From: Pseudomonas violetae
GTDB lineage: Bacteria > Pseudomonadota > Gammaproteobacteria > Pseudomonadales > Pseudomonadaceae
Length of the DNA: 64,000 nt
NCBI RefSeq assembly: GCF_023072615.1
Contig: NZ_JAKNRW010000006.1
Span: 62,001 to 126,000 of the forward strand
Direction of reading: 5' to 3'
In this document: positions 10,990-20,445 of the stretch, piece by piece
Numbering within the stretch: the stretch's first letter is position 1
How the letters are laid out: each line of letters begins with the position of its first letter
Position numbers and translations under genes: made by a program
Notes under the pieces: model-generated
The model's input: only the letters and a program-made list of their open reading frames with translations
Database searches by the model: none
Told to the model about the DNA's origin: nothing

Positions 10990-11625
10990 ATGTTGACCAT
11001 TGCACTGTCCAAGGGCCGCATTCTTGACGACACCCTGCCGCTTCTGGCTGAAGCGGGCATCGTGCCGACCGAGAATCCGGACAAGAGCCGCAAGCTGATC
11101 ATCCCCACGACCCAGTCCGACGTACGTCTGCTGATCGTGCGCGCCACCGATGTGCCGACTTACGTCGAGCATGGTGCTGCTGACCTGGGCGTCGCCGGTA
11201 AAGATGTGCTGATGGAATACGGCGGCCAGGGTCTGTACGAGCCCTTGGACCTGCGAATTGCACTGTGCAAGCTGATGACTGCTGGCCGTGTCGGTGATGT
11301 CGAGCCCAAGGGCCGTCTGCGCGTGGCCACCAAGTTCGTCAACGTTGCCAAGCGCTATTACGCTGAACAGGGCCGTCAGGTCGACATCATCAAGCTCTAC
11401 GGCTCGATGGAACTGGCGCCGCTGATCGGTCTGGCGGACAAGATCATCGACGTGGTCGACACCGGCAATACACTGCGCGCCAATGGCCTGGAACCTCAGG
11501 ATTTCATTGCCGACATCAGCTCCCGGCTGATCGTCAACAAAGCTTCGATGAAAATGCAGCACGCCCGTATCCAGGCGTTGATCGACACCCTGCGCAAGGC
11601 AGTGGAGTCTCGACACCGCGGCTGA
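10990..11625 (+). CDS. hisG: ATP phosphoribosyltransferase, short form HisG
   Basis: First enzyme of histidine synthesis (ATP + PRPP to phosphoribosyl-ATP). At 211 residues it is the short HisG_S form, which lacks the C-terminal histidine-binding regulatory domain and needs the HisS-like subunit HisZ; hisZ is not in this window. Family motifs include [18 protein letters not shown] at the N-terminus and the PRPP-binding [13 protein letters not shown]. It is 164 bases downstream of murA with its own probable leader. Confidence 0.97.
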   Translation: MLTIALSKGRILDDTLPLLAEAGIVPTENPDKSRKLIIPTTQSDVRLLIVRATDVPTYVEHGAADLGVAGKDVLMEYGGQGLYEPLDLRIALCKLMTAGRVGDVEPKGRLRVATKFVNVAKRYYAEQGRQVDIIKLYGSMELAPLIGLADKIIDVVDTGNTLRANGLEPQDFIADISSRLIVNKASMKMQHARIQALIDTLRKAVESRHRG

Positions 11626-11749
11626 TTCACCTGCGCGACCTTGAGTCGCGCCGTCTATCCGCCTCATAGCCAGAATTCTCAGGTGCCCAAGCGGATCGAA
11701 TGTTAGCTTCGGGTGCCTGAGTTTTTGCCATTCCTATGAGGCTCTCGCT

Positions 11750-13075
11750 ATGACCGCACCGACTGCAATTCGCCGACTCAACGCTGCTGACCCGGATTTC
11801 GCGCATCATCTGGATCATCTGCTGAGCTGGGAAAGTGTGTCTGACGACTCGGTCAATCAGCGGGTGCTGGACATCATTAAAGCCGTGCGCGAGCGTGGCG
11901 ACGCCGCTCTGGTGGAGTTCACCCAGAAGTTCGACGGCCTGGAAGTGGCCTCGATGGCTGACCTGATCCTGCCGCGCGAGCGCCTGGAACTGGCGCTCAC
12001 GCGCATCACCATCGCTCAGCGCGAAGCCCTGGAAAAAGCCGCCACTCGGGTGCGCAGCTACCACGAGAAGCAGAAACAGGACTCCTGGAGCTACACCGAG
12101 GCCGACGGCACCGTGCTGGGCCAGAAGGTCACTCCGCTGGACCGGGCTGGCCTGTACGTGCCCGGGGGCAAGGCGTCGTATCCGTCTTCGGTACTGATGA
12201 ACGCGATTCCGGCCAAAGTGGCGGGTGTGACCGAAGTGGTCATGGTGGTACCGACCCCGCGTGGTGAGATCAACGAACTGGTACTGGCGGCGGCGTGCAT
12301 CGCCGGTGTCGACCGGGTATTCACCATCGGCGGCGCCCAGGCCGTAGCTGCACTGGCCTATGGCACCGAGAGCGTGCCGAAGGTCGACAAGGTCGTCGGC
12401 CCTGGCAACATCTATGTCGCCACTGCCAAGCGCCACGTGTTCGGCCAGGTCGGCATCGATATGATTGCCGGCCCTTCGGAGATCCTCGTGGTATGCGACG
12501 GCCAGACCGATCCGGACTGGATCGCCATGGACCTGTTTTCCCAGGCCGAGCACGACGAAGACGCCCAGTCGATTCTGGTAAGCCCCGACGCCGAGTTCCT
12601 CGACAAAGTGGCCGCGAGCATCGACAAACTGATGCCGACCATGGAGCGGGCCGAGATCATCCAGACCTCGATCAATGGCCGTGGCGCCTTGATTCTGGTC
12701 GAGGACATGAGCCAGGCCATTGAAGTGGCCAACCGCATCGCCCCGGAACACCTGGAGCTATCGGTGGCCGATCCGCTGGCCTGGCTGCCGCTGATTCGCC
12801 ACGCGGGGGCGATCTTCATGGGTCGTCACACCTCCGAGGCCCTGGGTGATTACTGCGCAGGCCCCAATCACGTGTTGCCGACTTCCGGCACCGCGCGGTT
12901 TTCATCACCGCTGGGTGTGTACGATTTCCAGAAACGCTCCTCGATCATCTTCTGCTCCGAGCAGGGTGCCTCCGAATTGGGCAAAACTGCCTCCGTGCTG
13001 GCCCGTGGCGAGTCGCTGACCGCCCACGCACGCAGTGCCGAATACCGCATCGTCGACCAGCAGAAGGGGGAATGA
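11750..13075 (+). CDS. hisD: Histidinol dehydrogenase HisD
   Basis: Zinc enzyme that oxidises L-histidinol to L-histidine in two NAD-dependent steps. The 441 residues show the family blocks [34 protein letters not shown] and the C-terminal [25 protein letters not shown] with zinc and substrate ligands. It lies 124 bases after hisG and its stop overlaps an ATG just before the hisC start, so hisG-hisD-hisC is probably one operon, as in other Pseudomonas. Confidence 0.97.
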   Translation: MTAPTAIRRLNAADPDFAHHLDHLLSWESVSDDSVNQRVLDIIKAVRERGDAALVEFTQKFDGLEVASMADLILPRERLELALTRITIAQREALEKAATRVRSYHEKQKQDSWSYTEADGTVLGQKVTPLDRAGLYVPGGKASYPSSVLMNAIPAKVAGVTEVVMVVPTPRGEINELVLAAACIAGVDRVFTIGGAQAVAALAYGTESVPKVDKVVGPGNIYVATAKRHVFGQVGIDMIAGPSEILVVCDGQTDPDWIAMDLFSQAEHDEDAQSILVSPDAEFLDKVAASIDKLMPTMERAEIIQTSINGRGALILVEDMSQAIEVANRIAPEHLELSVADPLAWLPLIRHAGAIFMGRHTSEALGDYCAGPNHVLPTSGTARFSSPLGVYDFQKRSSIIFCSEQGASELGKTASVLARGESLTAHARSAEYRIVDQQKGE

Positions 13076-13077
13076 GC

Positions 13078-14130
13078 ATGAGTAAATTCTGGAGCCCCTT
13101 CGTCAAGGACCTGGTGCCTTACGTGCCCGGCGAGCAGCCCAAGCTGACCAAGCTGGTGAAGCTCAATACCAATGAAAACCCGTACGGTCCTTCGCCCAAG
13201 GCCCTGGCGGCGATGCAAACCGAATTGAACGACAACTTGCGTCTCTACCCGGACCCGAACAGCGATGTGCTAAAGCAAGCCGTTGCCCGTTACTACGGAG
13301 TGCAGGCTAACCAGGTGTTCCTCGGCAACGGTTCCGATGAAGTCCTGGCGCACATTTTCCATGGTTTGCTGCAACACGACAAAGCAGTGCTGTTCCCGGA
13401 TATCAGCTACAGCTTCTATCCGGTCTACTGCGGGCTCTACGGCATCCAGTACGATGCTGTGCCGCTGGACGAGCAGTTCCAGATCAACCCCGCGGACTAC
13501 GCCAGGCCGAACGGCGGAGTCATCTTCCCGAACCCGAACGCGCCGACTGGTTGCCTGCTGGCTCTGGATGCGGTGGAGCAAATCCTTAAGGCCAGCCCGG
13601 ATTCGGTGGTTGTGGTGGATGAGGCCTACATCGACTTCGGCGGCGAAACCGCGATCACTTTGGTGGATCGTTATCCGAACCTGCTGGTGACCCAGACCTT
13701 GTCCAAGTCCCGCTCGTTGGCCGGCCTTCGCGTGGGACTGGCGGTGGGGCACCCGGATTTGATCGAGGCGCTGGAGCGAATCAAAAACAGCTTCAACTCC
13801 TATCCGCTAGATCGCCTGGCGAATGTCGGCGGCGCGGCGGCGTTCGAGGATCGCGACTACTTCGACAAGACCTGTCGGTTGGTCATCGAGCACCGTGAGT
13901 GGGTCGTTGCGCAATTGGAGGGGAAGGGCTTTGAAGTGCTGCCGTCGGCGGCAAACTTCATTTTCGCCCGTCATCCGCAGCACGACGCAGCGGGCCTGGC
14001 AGCCAAACTGCGTGAGCAAGGCGTGATCGTCCGGCACTTCAAGCAGGAGCGGATTGCGCAGTTTCTGCGGATCTCCATTGGTACGCCAGAGCAGAACCAG
14101 GCGCTGATCGAAGGCCTCGGCAACCTCTGA
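13078..14130 (+). CDS. hisC: Histidinol-phosphate aminotransferase HisC
   Basis: PLP enzyme of histidine synthesis that transaminates imidazole acetol phosphate with glutamate. From the ATG at 13078 the protein is 350 residues, [19 protein letters not shown]; the PLP lysine is Lys210 in [17 protein letters not shown] second ATG at 13072 overlaps the hisD stop but leaves no room for the ribosome site AGGGGGA, so 13078 is preferred. It is the first aminotransferase subfamily, normal length, last gene of the his group here. Confidence 0.95.
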   Translation: MSKFWSPFVKDLVPYVPGEQPKLTKLVKLNTNENPYGPSPKALAAMQTELNDNLRLYPDPNSDVLKQAVARYYGVQANQVFLGNGSDEVLAHIFHGLLQHDKAVLFPDISYSFYPVYCGLYGIQYDAVPLDEQFQINPADYARPNGGVIFPNPNAPTGCLLALDAVEQILKASPDSVVVVDEAYIDFGGETAITLVDRYPNLLVTQTLSKSRSLAGLRVGLAVGHPDLIEALERIKNSFNSYPLDRLANVGGAAAFEDRDYFDKTCRLVIEHREWVVAQLEGKGFEVLPSAANFIFARHPQHDAAGLAAKLREQGVIVRHFKQERIAQFLRISIGTPEQNQALIEGLGNL

Positions 14131-14143
14131 TCCATCCCCCGAT

Positions 14144-14237
14144 CCTGTGGGAGCGTGGCTTGCCCTCGATAGGAACGCCGCGGTGTATCAGGTACACCGC
14201 GTTATCGTTCTTCGCGGGCAAGCCACGCTCCCACAGG
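14144..14237. repeat. REP pair forming a long cruciform
   Basis: Two inverted copies of a GTGGGAGCGTGGCTTGCCC element (14144-14165 and 14216-14237) enclose a second inner palindrome (GCGGTGTA...TACACCGC, about 14178-14200). The whole unit can fold into one long branched hairpin. It lies between the convergent hisC and algW genes and could stop transcription from both sides. Confidence 0.85.
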
Positions 14238-14253
14238 TTTTGTGTGTTGCTGC

Positions 14254-15414
14254 TTACTCTTCTTCTTTCTCTTTGACCGGGGCCGGTGGTGGACGCAAGC
14301 CGATTTCGGCGGTGAGCTTGAGCTCTTTGCCGTTGCGCATCACTTGGATGGTCACCTTGTCCGTCGGGCTGATCCGCGCGACCTGATTCATCGAGCGGCG
14401 GCCATCGCCTGCCGGTTCGCCGTCGATCGCGAGAATCACGTCGCCCAGTTGCAGGCCGGCTTTCTGCGCCGGGCCATCGCGGAAAATTCCTGCGACCACG
14501 ATGCCTGGTCGTCCCGACAAGCCAAAAGATTCCGCCAACTCCTGGGTCAGGGGCTGTACTTCGATGCCGAGCCAGCCGCGAATCACCTGGCCGTGTTCGA
14601 TGATCGATTTCATCACTTCCATCGCCAGCTTGACCGGGATGGCGAAGCCGATGCCCTGTGAGCCGCCGGACTTGGAGAAGATCGCCGTGTTGATCCCGGT
14701 CAGGTTGCCGTTGGCATCGACCAGCGCGCCGCCAGAGTTGCCGGGGTTGATCGCGGCATCGGTCTGAATGAAGTCTTCGTAGTTGTTCAGGCCCAGCTGG
14801 TTACGGCCAGTGGCACTGATGATGCCCATGGTCACGGTCTGGCCCACACCGAAGGGGTTGCCGATGGCCAGCGTCACGTCGCCGATACGGATATTGTCAG
14901 AGCGTCCAACAGTGATCGACGGCAGGTTTTTCAGGTCAATTTTCAGTACCGCGAGATCGGTTTCCGGATCACTGCCAATTACCCGCGCCAGGGTTTCCCG
15001 GCCGTCCTTCAGGGCCACGACAATCTGGTCGGCGCCGCTGGTGACGTGGTTGTTGGTCAGCAGATAGCCTTCAGGGCTCATGATCACGCCCGAACCCAGG
15101 CTCGACTCCATGCGTTTCTGCTTAGGCGAGTTGTCGCCGAAGAAGCGGCGGAACTGTGGGTCTTCGAACAACGGGTGGCTCGGCTTGTTGATGACTTTGG
15201 TGGTGTAAAGGTTGACCACCGAGGGTGCGGCCCTGGTCACCGCGTCGGCATAGGACACTGGACCTTGCTGCACGCTGGTGGTTTGTGGGGCTTGCTGCAG
15301 GTTCACATCGAGGCTTGGAAGCCCGACCCATTGTGGGTAACGCTGGATGATCAACAGAGCGATAAGCACGCCGGCCAACAGCGGCCAGCCGGAAAAACGC
15401 AGCGCCTTGAGCAT
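14254..15414 (-). CDS. algW: DegS-like periplasmic serine protease AlgW
   Basis: Membrane-anchored site-1 protease that senses misfolded outer-membrane proteins through its PDZ domain and cuts the anti-sigma factor MucA, releasing AlgU; controls alginate and envelope stress in Pseudomonas. The 386 residues have one N-terminal anchor (about 8-25), an HtrA protease domain with the triad His123 (TNNHVTSG), Asp153 (ETDLAVLKI) and Ser227 (NPGNSGGAL), and one PDZ domain (about 275-370). The C-terminus is acidic. Length and location after hisC match the known gene. Confidence 0.94.
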   Translation of the reverse strand: MLKALRFSGWPLLAGVLIALLIIQRYPQWVGLPSLDVNLQQAPQTTSVQQGPVSYADAVTRAAPSVVNLYTTKVINKPSHPLFEDPQFRRFFGDNSPKQKRMESSLGSGVIMSPEGYLLTNNHVTSGADQIVVALKDGRETLARVIGSDPETDLAVLKIDLKNLPSITVGRSDNIRIGDVTLAIGNPFGVGQTVTMGIISATGRNQLGLNNYEDFIQTDAAINPGNSGGALVDANGNLTGINTAIFSKSGGSQGIGFAIPVKLAMEVMKSIIEHGQVIRGWLGIEVQPLTQELAESFGLSGRPGIVVAGIFRDGPAQKAGLQLGDVILAIDGEPAGDGRRSMNQVARISPTDKVTIQVMRNGKELKLTAEIGLRPPPAPVKEKEEE

Positions 15415-15514
15415 TAAGCACTTCCTGGAAGGTTGCAGGCGGTATGAGACCGCCCATAATGTCGCGCATTATACGAGGCCGCGCGCCTCTGAACGGGATA
15501 TTTAGGAGTCTTTT

Positions 15515-16273
15515 ATGGCCGTCGCCTTGAGCACCCTGGTCGAAGAAGCTGACCGTTACCTCAGCAGCGCCAGAATTGCCGATTATTGCCCCAACGGTTT
15601 ACAGGTCGAAGGTCGCCCGCAGGTGATGCGCATCGTCAGTGGCGTCACAGCCAGCCAGGCGCTGCTGGACGCGGCTGTCGAGGCCCAGGCCGACCTGGTG
15701 CTGGTGCATCACGGTTATTTCTGGAAGGGCGAGAACCCCTGCGTCACCGGCATGAAACAGCGCCGGCTGAAAACCCTGCTCAAGCACGACATCAGCCTGT
15801 TAGCGTATCACCTGCCACTGGACCTGCACCCGGATGTCGGCAACAACGTCCAACTTGCCCGCCAGTTGGATATCACCGTGGAAGGACCGCTGGATCCGGA
15901 CAACCTGAAGATCGTCGGCCTGGTCGGCTCCCTTGGCGAACCGATGACACCCAGGGATTTCGCCCGTCGAGTGCAGGAAGTCATGGGTCGCGAGCCATTG
16001 CTCATCGAAGGCAGCCAGATGATCCGTCGTGTCGGCTGGTGTACCGGCGGTGGCCAGGGCTACATAGACCAGGCGGTGTTGGCCGGCGTTGACCTGTACC
16101 TCAGTGGCGAAGCCTCCGAGCAGACCTTTCACAGTGCCCGAGAGAACGACATCAGCTTCATCGCCGCCGGCCACCATGCCACCGAGCGTTATGGCGTGCA
16201 GGCGCTGGGCGACTACCTGGCTCGGCGCTTTGCGCTGGAGCACATCTTCATCGATTGCCCCAACCCGATCTGA
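15515..16273 (+). CDS. NIF3-like dinuclear metal centre hexameric protein
   Basis: A member of the Nif3/YbgI (DUF34) family of ring-shaped hexameric proteins that bind two metal ions; proposed as a metal chaperone or GTP cyclohydrolase-like enzyme, with no settled reaction. The 252 residues show the typical metal-binding motifs DYCPNGLQVEG, LVLVHHGYFW, LLAYHLPLD and, near the C-terminus, FIAAGHHATERYGVQALG. Start is at an ATG preceded by TAGGAG. It is divergent from algW and 260 bases before cysD, as in other Pseudomonas. Confidence 0.9.
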   Translation: MAVALSTLVEEADRYLSSARIADYCPNGLQVEGRPQVMRIVSGVTASQALLDAAVEAQADLVLVHHGYFWKGENPCVTGMKQRRLKTLLKHDISLLAYHLPLDLHPDVGNNVQLARQLDITVEGPLDPDNLKIVGLVGSLGEPMTPRDFARRVQEVMGREPLLIEGSQMIRRVGWCTGGGQGYIDQAVLAGVDLYLSGEASEQTFHSARENDISFIAAGHHATERYGVQALGDYLARRFALEHIFIDCPNPI

Positions 16274-16289
16274 GTTGCAACCCTATTTC

Positions 16290-16391
16290 TGTAGGAGCGA
16301 GCGTGCTCGCGATGGTCGTCAACGATAACGCTGGCAACCTGACACCCTGCGTCAGCCTTGCGTTTTTCGCGAGCAAGGCTCGCTCCTACAG
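16290..16391. repeat. REPIN (inverted REP pair), GTAGGAGC family
   Basis: Two inverted copies of TGTAGGAGCGAGC(G)TGCTCGCGA flank about 55 bases. The inner part carries CAACGATAACGC, which is also present in the unit at 58606-58706, so the two are members of one mobile REP-pair family rather than chance palindromes. Confidence 0.88.
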
Positions 16392-16413
16392 TTCGAGACA
16401 GCCCAAACAGGGC

Positions 16414-16429
16414 GGTATATTCATATACC
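16414..16429. promoter_or_regulatory. Perfect 7-2-7 palindrome upstream of cysD
   Basis: GGTATATTCATATACC is an exact inverted repeat in an AT-rich segment 105 bases before the cysD ATG. It is not a REP. Its place suggests a promoter element or the binding site of a dimeric regulator of the sulfate-activation operon; CysB is the obvious candidate but the match to a CysB site is not established. Confidence 0.45.
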
Positions 16430-16533
16430 CTTTCGATCTAGCCAGCGTCCTGATTAGAAGAGGTCGCTGTGCTAGGATTCCTCGCTCGAACACGGCCCGC
16501 TGGCCGTCCATAAGATCGTTTTCGTGAGTAGCC

Positions 16534-17451
16534 ATGGTCGACAAACTGACGCATCTGAAACAGCTGGAGGCCGAAAGCATCCACATTATCCGTGAGGTCG
16601 CCGCCGAGTTCGATAACCCGGTGATGCTGTACTCCGTCGGTAAAGATTCCGCCGTGATGCTGCACCTTGCGCGCAAGGCATTCTTCCCGGGCAAACTGCC
16701 GTTCCCGGTGATGCACGTGGACACCCGGTGGAAGTTCAAGGAAATGTACGCGTTCCGCGACCGTATGGTCGAAGAACTCGGCCTGGACCTGCTGGTGCAC
16801 GTAAACCCCGATGGCGTCGCGCAGGGCATCAACCCGCTGACCCACGGCAGTGCCAAACACACCGACATCATGAAAACCGAAGGTCTGAAACAGGCCCTCG
16901 ACAAGTACGGCTTCGACGCCGCTTTCGGTGGCGCCCGTCGCGACGAAGAGAAATCCCGCGCCAAAGAGCGCGTGTATTCCTTCCGCGATACCAAGCATCG
17001 CTGGGACCCGAAAAATCAGCGTCCGGAACTGTGGAACGTCTATAACGGCAACGTCAACAAGGGCGAATCCATTCGTGTATTCCCGTTGTCGAACTGGACC
17101 GAACTGGACATCTGGCAGTACATCTACCTCGAAGGCATCCCGATCGTGCCGCTGTATTTCGCCGCCGAGCGCGACGTTATCGAGATGAACGGCACCTGGA
17201 TCATGATCGACGACGAACGCCTGCTCAATCACCTGAGCGACGAAGACAAGGCGCGCATCGTCAAGAAAAAAGTCCGTTTCCGTACACTGGGTGACTACCC
17301 GCTGACCGGTGCGGTCGAGTCCGAGGCCACCAGCCTGACCGACATCATTCAGGAAATGCTCCTGACGCGAACTTCCGAACGCCAGGGCCGGGTCATCGAC
17401 CACGATGGCGCAGGCTCGATGGAAGAAAAGAAACGTCAGGGTTATTTCTAA
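16534..17451 (+). CDS. cysD: Sulfate adenylyltransferase small subunit CysD
   Basis: Catalytic subunit of ATP sulfurylase, which makes adenosine 5'-phosphosulfate from ATP and sulfate, driven by the GTPase subunit CysN. The 305 residues have the PP-loop motif [16 protein letters not shown] (about 34-49), HVDTRWKF and the C-terminal [21 protein letters not shown]. It is 9 bases before cysNC and forms an operon with it. Length is typical (302-305). Confidence 0.98.
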   Translation: MVDKLTHLKQLEAESIHIIREVAAEFDNPVMLYSVGKDSAVMLHLARKAFFPGKLPFPVMHVDTRWKFKEMYAFRDRMVEELGLDLLVHVNPDGVAQGINPLTHGSAKHTDIMKTEGLKQALDKYGFDAAFGGARRDEEKSRAKERVYSFRDTKHRWDPKNQRPELWNVYNGNVNKGESIRVFPLSNWTELDIWQYIYLEGIPIVPLYFAAERDVIEMNGTWIMIDDERLLNHLSDEDKARIVKKKVRFRTLGDYPLTGAVESEATSLTDIIQEMLLTRTSERQGRVIDHDGAGSMEEKKRQGYF

Positions 17452-17460
17452 GGGGTTGTC

Positions 17461-19359
17461 ATGTCGCACGTATCTGATTTGATCAGCGAGGACATCCTCG
17501 CCTACCTGGGCCAGCACGAACGCAAGGAAATGCTGCGCTTCCTGACCTGTGGCAACGTCGATGACGGCAAGAGCACCCTGATCGGGCGCCTGCTGCACGA
17601 CTCCAAGATGATCTACGAAGATCACCTGGAAGCCATTACCCGCGACTCGAAAAAAGTCGGCACCACCGGCGAAGACATCGACCTGGCGTTGCTGGTCGAC
17701 GGCCTGCAGGCCGAGCGTGAGCAGGGCATCACCATCGATGTCGCCTACCGCTATTTCTCCACCGCCAAACGCAAATTCATCATCGCCGATACCCCGGGCC
17801 ATGAGCAGTACACCCGCAACATGGCCACCGGTGCGTCCACCTGTGACCTGGCGATCATCCTGGTCGACGCGCGCTACGGCGTGCAAACCCAGACCCGTCG
17901 CCATAGCTTCATCGCCTCGTTGCTGGGCATCAAGCACATCGTGGTCGCCATCAACAAGATGGACCTCAATGGCTTCGACGAAAGCGTGTTCGAGTCGATC
18001 AAGGCCGATTACCTGAAGTTCGCCGAAGGCATCGCCTTCAAGCCGACCACCATGGCTTTCGTGCCGATGTCGGCGCTCAAGGGCGACAACGTGGTGAACA
18101 AGTCCGAGCGCTCGCCGTGGTACACCGGCCAGTCGCTGATGGAAATTCTCGAGACCGTCGAAATCGCCAACGACCGTAACTACACCGACCTGCGTTTCCC
18201 GGTGCAGTACGTCAACCGTCCGAACCTGAACTTCCGTGGTTTTGCCGGCACTCTGGCCAGCGGCGTCGTGCACAAAGGCGACGAAGTCGTGGTGCTGCCG
18301 TCGGGCAAGAGCAGCCGCGTCAAATCCATCGTCACCTTTGAAGGTGAACTCGAACACGCAGGTCCTGGCCAGGCGGTAACGCTGACCATGGAAGACGAGA
18401 TCGACATCTCCCGCGGCGACTTGCTGGTGCACGCCGACAACCTGCCGCAAGTGACCGACGGCTTCGACGCCATGCTGGTGTGGATGGCCGAAGAGCCGAT
18501 GCTGCCGGGCAAGAAGTACGACATCAAGCGCGCCACCACCTACGTGCCGGGTTCGATCACCAGCATCGTCAATCGTGTTGACGTGAACACCCTGGAAGAA
18601 GGTCCTGCCAGCTCGTTGCAACTGAACGAGATCGGTCGGGTCAAGGTCAGCCTCGACGCGGCCATCGCGCTGGACGGTTACGCGAGCAACCGCACCACCG
18701 GTTCGTTCATCGTCATCGACCGCTTGACCAATGGCACGGTCGCCGCCGGTATGATCATCGCCCAGCCGTTGGCCCATGGCAGCAGCACGCACCACGGCAA
18801 ACTGGCACACGTCGCCACCGAAGAACGCGCCCAGCGCTTCGGCCAGCAACCGGCCACCGTGTTGTTCAGCGGCCTGTCGGGCGCAGGCAAAAGCACCTTG
18901 GCCTATGCGGTTGAACGTAAGTTGTTCGACATGGGCCGTGCGGTGTTCGTACTGGATGGCCAGAACCTGCGTCACGACCTGAATAAAGGTCTGCCACAGG
19001 ATCGCGCCGGACGCACCGAGAACTGGCGCCGTGCCGCACACGTTGCGCGTCAGTTCAACGAAGCCGGCCTGCTGACCCTCGCCGCGTTCGTCGCACCGAG
19101 TGCCGAAGGCCGTGAACAGGCCAAGGACCTGATCGGCAAGGAGCGCCTGCTGACGGTCTACGTCCAGGCCTCGCCAACGGTCTGCGCCGAACGTGACCCG
19201 CAAGGTCTGTACGCCGCGGCAGGTGACAACATCCCGGGTGAATCCTTCCCGTACGACGTGCCGCTGGATGCCGACCTGGTAGTCGATACCCAGTCCCTGT
19301 CGCTGGAAGAAAGCGTCAAGCAAGTGCTGGATCTGCTGCGTCAGCGTGGCGCGATCTAA
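17461..19359 (+). CDS. cysNC: Bifunctional sulfate adenylyltransferase GTPase / APS kinase CysNC
   Basis: A natural fusion: residues 1 to about 450 are the EF-Tu-like GTPase CysN that powers ATP sulfurylase (P-loop GNVDDGKST 31-39, [14 protein letters not shown]), and residues about 460-632 are the APS kinase CysC (P-loop GLSGAGKST 471-479), which makes PAPS. The fusion is common in Pseudomonas. It completes sulfate activation for cysteine synthesis and sulfation. It ends 17 bases before a strong terminator. Confidence 0.98.
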   Translation: MSHVSDLISEDILAYLGQHERKEMLRFLTCGNVDDGKSTLIGRLLHDSKMIYEDHLEAITRDSKKVGTTGEDIDLALLVDGLQAEREQGITIDVAYRYFSTAKRKFIIADTPGHEQYTRNMATGASTCDLAIILVDARYGVQTQTRRHSFIASLLGIKHIVVAINKMDLNGFDESVFESIKADYLKFAEGIAFKPTTMAFVPMSALKGDNVVNKSERSPWYTGQSLMEILETVEIANDRNYTDLRFPVQYVNRPNLNFRGFAGTLASGVVHKGDEVVVLPSGKSSRVKSIVTFEGELEHAGPGQAVTLTMEDEIDISRGDLLVHADNLPQVTDGFDAMLVWMAEEPMLPGKKYDIKRATTYVPGSITSIVNRVDVNTLEEGPASSLQLNEIGRVKVSLDAAIALDGYASNRTTGSFIVIDRLTNGTVAAGMIIAQPLAHGSSTHHGKLAHVATEERAQRFGQQPATVLFSGLSGAGKSTLAYAVERKLFDMGRAVFVLDGQNLRHDLNKGLPQDRAGRTENWRRAAHVARQFNEAGLLTLAAFVAPSAEGREQAKDLIGKERLLTVYVQASPTVCAERDPQGLYAAAGDNIPGESFPYDVPLDADLVVDTQSLSLEESVKQVLDLLRQRGAI

Positions 19360-19376
19360 GCGTTAGCTGCTGAAAT

Positions 19377-19415
19377 AAAAACCCGCCGATGAGTGATCAT
19401 CGGCGGGTTTTTTTG
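19377..19415 (+). terminator. Rho-independent terminator after cysNC
   Basis: An AAAAACCCGCCGATGA arm pairs with TCATCGGCGGGTTTTTTT; the stem is about 14 base pairs with a four-base loop and a T run. The A run on the other side lets it work in both directions, so it can also stop leftward transcripts. Confidence 0.92.
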
Positions 19416-19430
19416 TGTCTGGTCGGCCGC

Positions 19431-19525
19431 CTTCGCGGGCAAGCCCGCTCCCACAGGATTTGAGTCGTATACAGTAGAAGTGCCCGTCACAAAACTTTGT
19501 GGGAGCGGGCTTGCCCGCGATGGGG
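19431..19525. repeat. REP pair, GTGGGAGC family
   Basis: Two inverted copies of GTGGGAGCGGGCTTGCCCGCGA (19431-19457 reversed, 19498-19525 forward) with about 40 bases between. Located between the cys operon and the convergent acyltransferase gene. Confidence 0.85.
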
Positions 19526-19539
19526 ACGGTACAGGTGCC

Positions 19540-20445
19540 TCAAATTCTGGATGGATACTCCCGATGCATCTGCCCCAACAACGCATCCTTATCCAGCCAC
19601 AACTGATTAATCCACCCCTGAAACTGCAGCCGGTACTCCCCATCCTGCTCATAATTCTTGCCGATAAACTCCGGCGGAATCTTCAATTCCTGGAAGTGCA
19701 CCACCACGTCCGCGACATTCCCGCAGAGCAAATCCCAATACCCCGGTCTCCCCCCAGGATAATGAATCGTCACATTAACGATCGACTCCAGCTGCTCACC
19801 CATCGCATCCAGCACAAACGCAATGCCACCAGCCTTGGGTTTCAGCAGGTATTTAAACGGTGATTTTTGCTGCGCATGTTTACCCTCGGTAAAGCGCGTG
19901 CCCTCAGCGAAGTTGAACATCCCCACTGCATGATTGCGAAATTTCGCGCAGGTCTTGCGCGTAGTTTCCAGGTCTTTGCCTTTCTTCTCCGGGTGCTTTT
20001 CCAGGTACGCCTTGGAGTAGCGTTTCATGAACGGGAAGCCCAGGGCCCACCATGCGAGGCCGATCACCGGGACCCAGATCAGTTCCTGCTTGAGAAAGAA
20101 CTTCAGCGGCTGGATGCGGCGGTTGAGTACGTATTGCAGCACCATGATGTCGACCCAGCTCTGGTGGTTACTGGTGATCAGGTAGGAGTGCTGGTAGTCC
20201 AGGCCTTCCAGGCCGCTGAGGTGCCAGCGGGTGCGGCAGACCAGGTTCATCCAGGCCTTGTTGTTGCTGATCCAGGCTTCGTGGGTGTGGCTCATCAGCC
20301 AGCGCGTGAAACGCTGGGTGATGGCGAACGGCAGCACCTTGAAGATTGCCACGCAGAACAGGAACGAGCACAGCAGGATGGTATTGAGCGCGAGCAGAAT
20401 CGAGGCAATCACGCCGCGCACAGCGGCAGGCAGAAAATCCAGCAT
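19540..20445 (-). CDS. YihG-like membrane lysophospholipid acyltransferase
   Basis: Member of the PlsC/LPLAT acyltransferase family, closest in look to YihG-type proteins; it probably transfers an acyl chain to a lysophospholipid or 1-acyl-glycerol-phosphate at the inner membrane. The 301 residues have N-terminal hydrophobic segments (about 10-40), the catalytic NHxxxxD motif NHQSWVD (His94, Asp99), and the second motif FAEGTRF. It is directly adjacent to pta, with the pta stop codon abutting its ATG, indicating an operon. The exact acceptor is not known from sequence. Confidence 0.85.
   Translation of the reverse strand: MLDFLPAAVRGVIASILLALNTILLCSFLFCVAIFKVLPFAITQRFTRWLMSHTHEAWISNNKAWMNLVCRTRWHLSGLEGLDYQHSYLITSNHQSWVDIMVLQYVLNRRIQPLKFFLKQELIWVPVIGLAWWALGFPFMKRYSKAYLEKHPEKKGKDLETTRKTCAKFRNHAVGMFNFAEGTRFTEGKHAQQKSPFKYLLKPKAGGIAFVLDAMGEQLESIVNVTIHYPGGRPGYWDLLCGNVADVVVHFQELKIPPEFIGKNYEQDGEYRLQFQGWINQLWLDKDALLGQMHREYPSRI

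Noticed and set aside
16290..16391. CRISPR-like repeat or small RNA
   Set aside because: The repeats are inverted, of REP type, and occur as one pair rather than a direct-repeat array.
16438..19323. A 961-codon open frame antisense to cysD-cysNC
   Set aside because: It lies opposite highly conserved genes, has no domain features and is of the kind produced by GC-rich codon bias.
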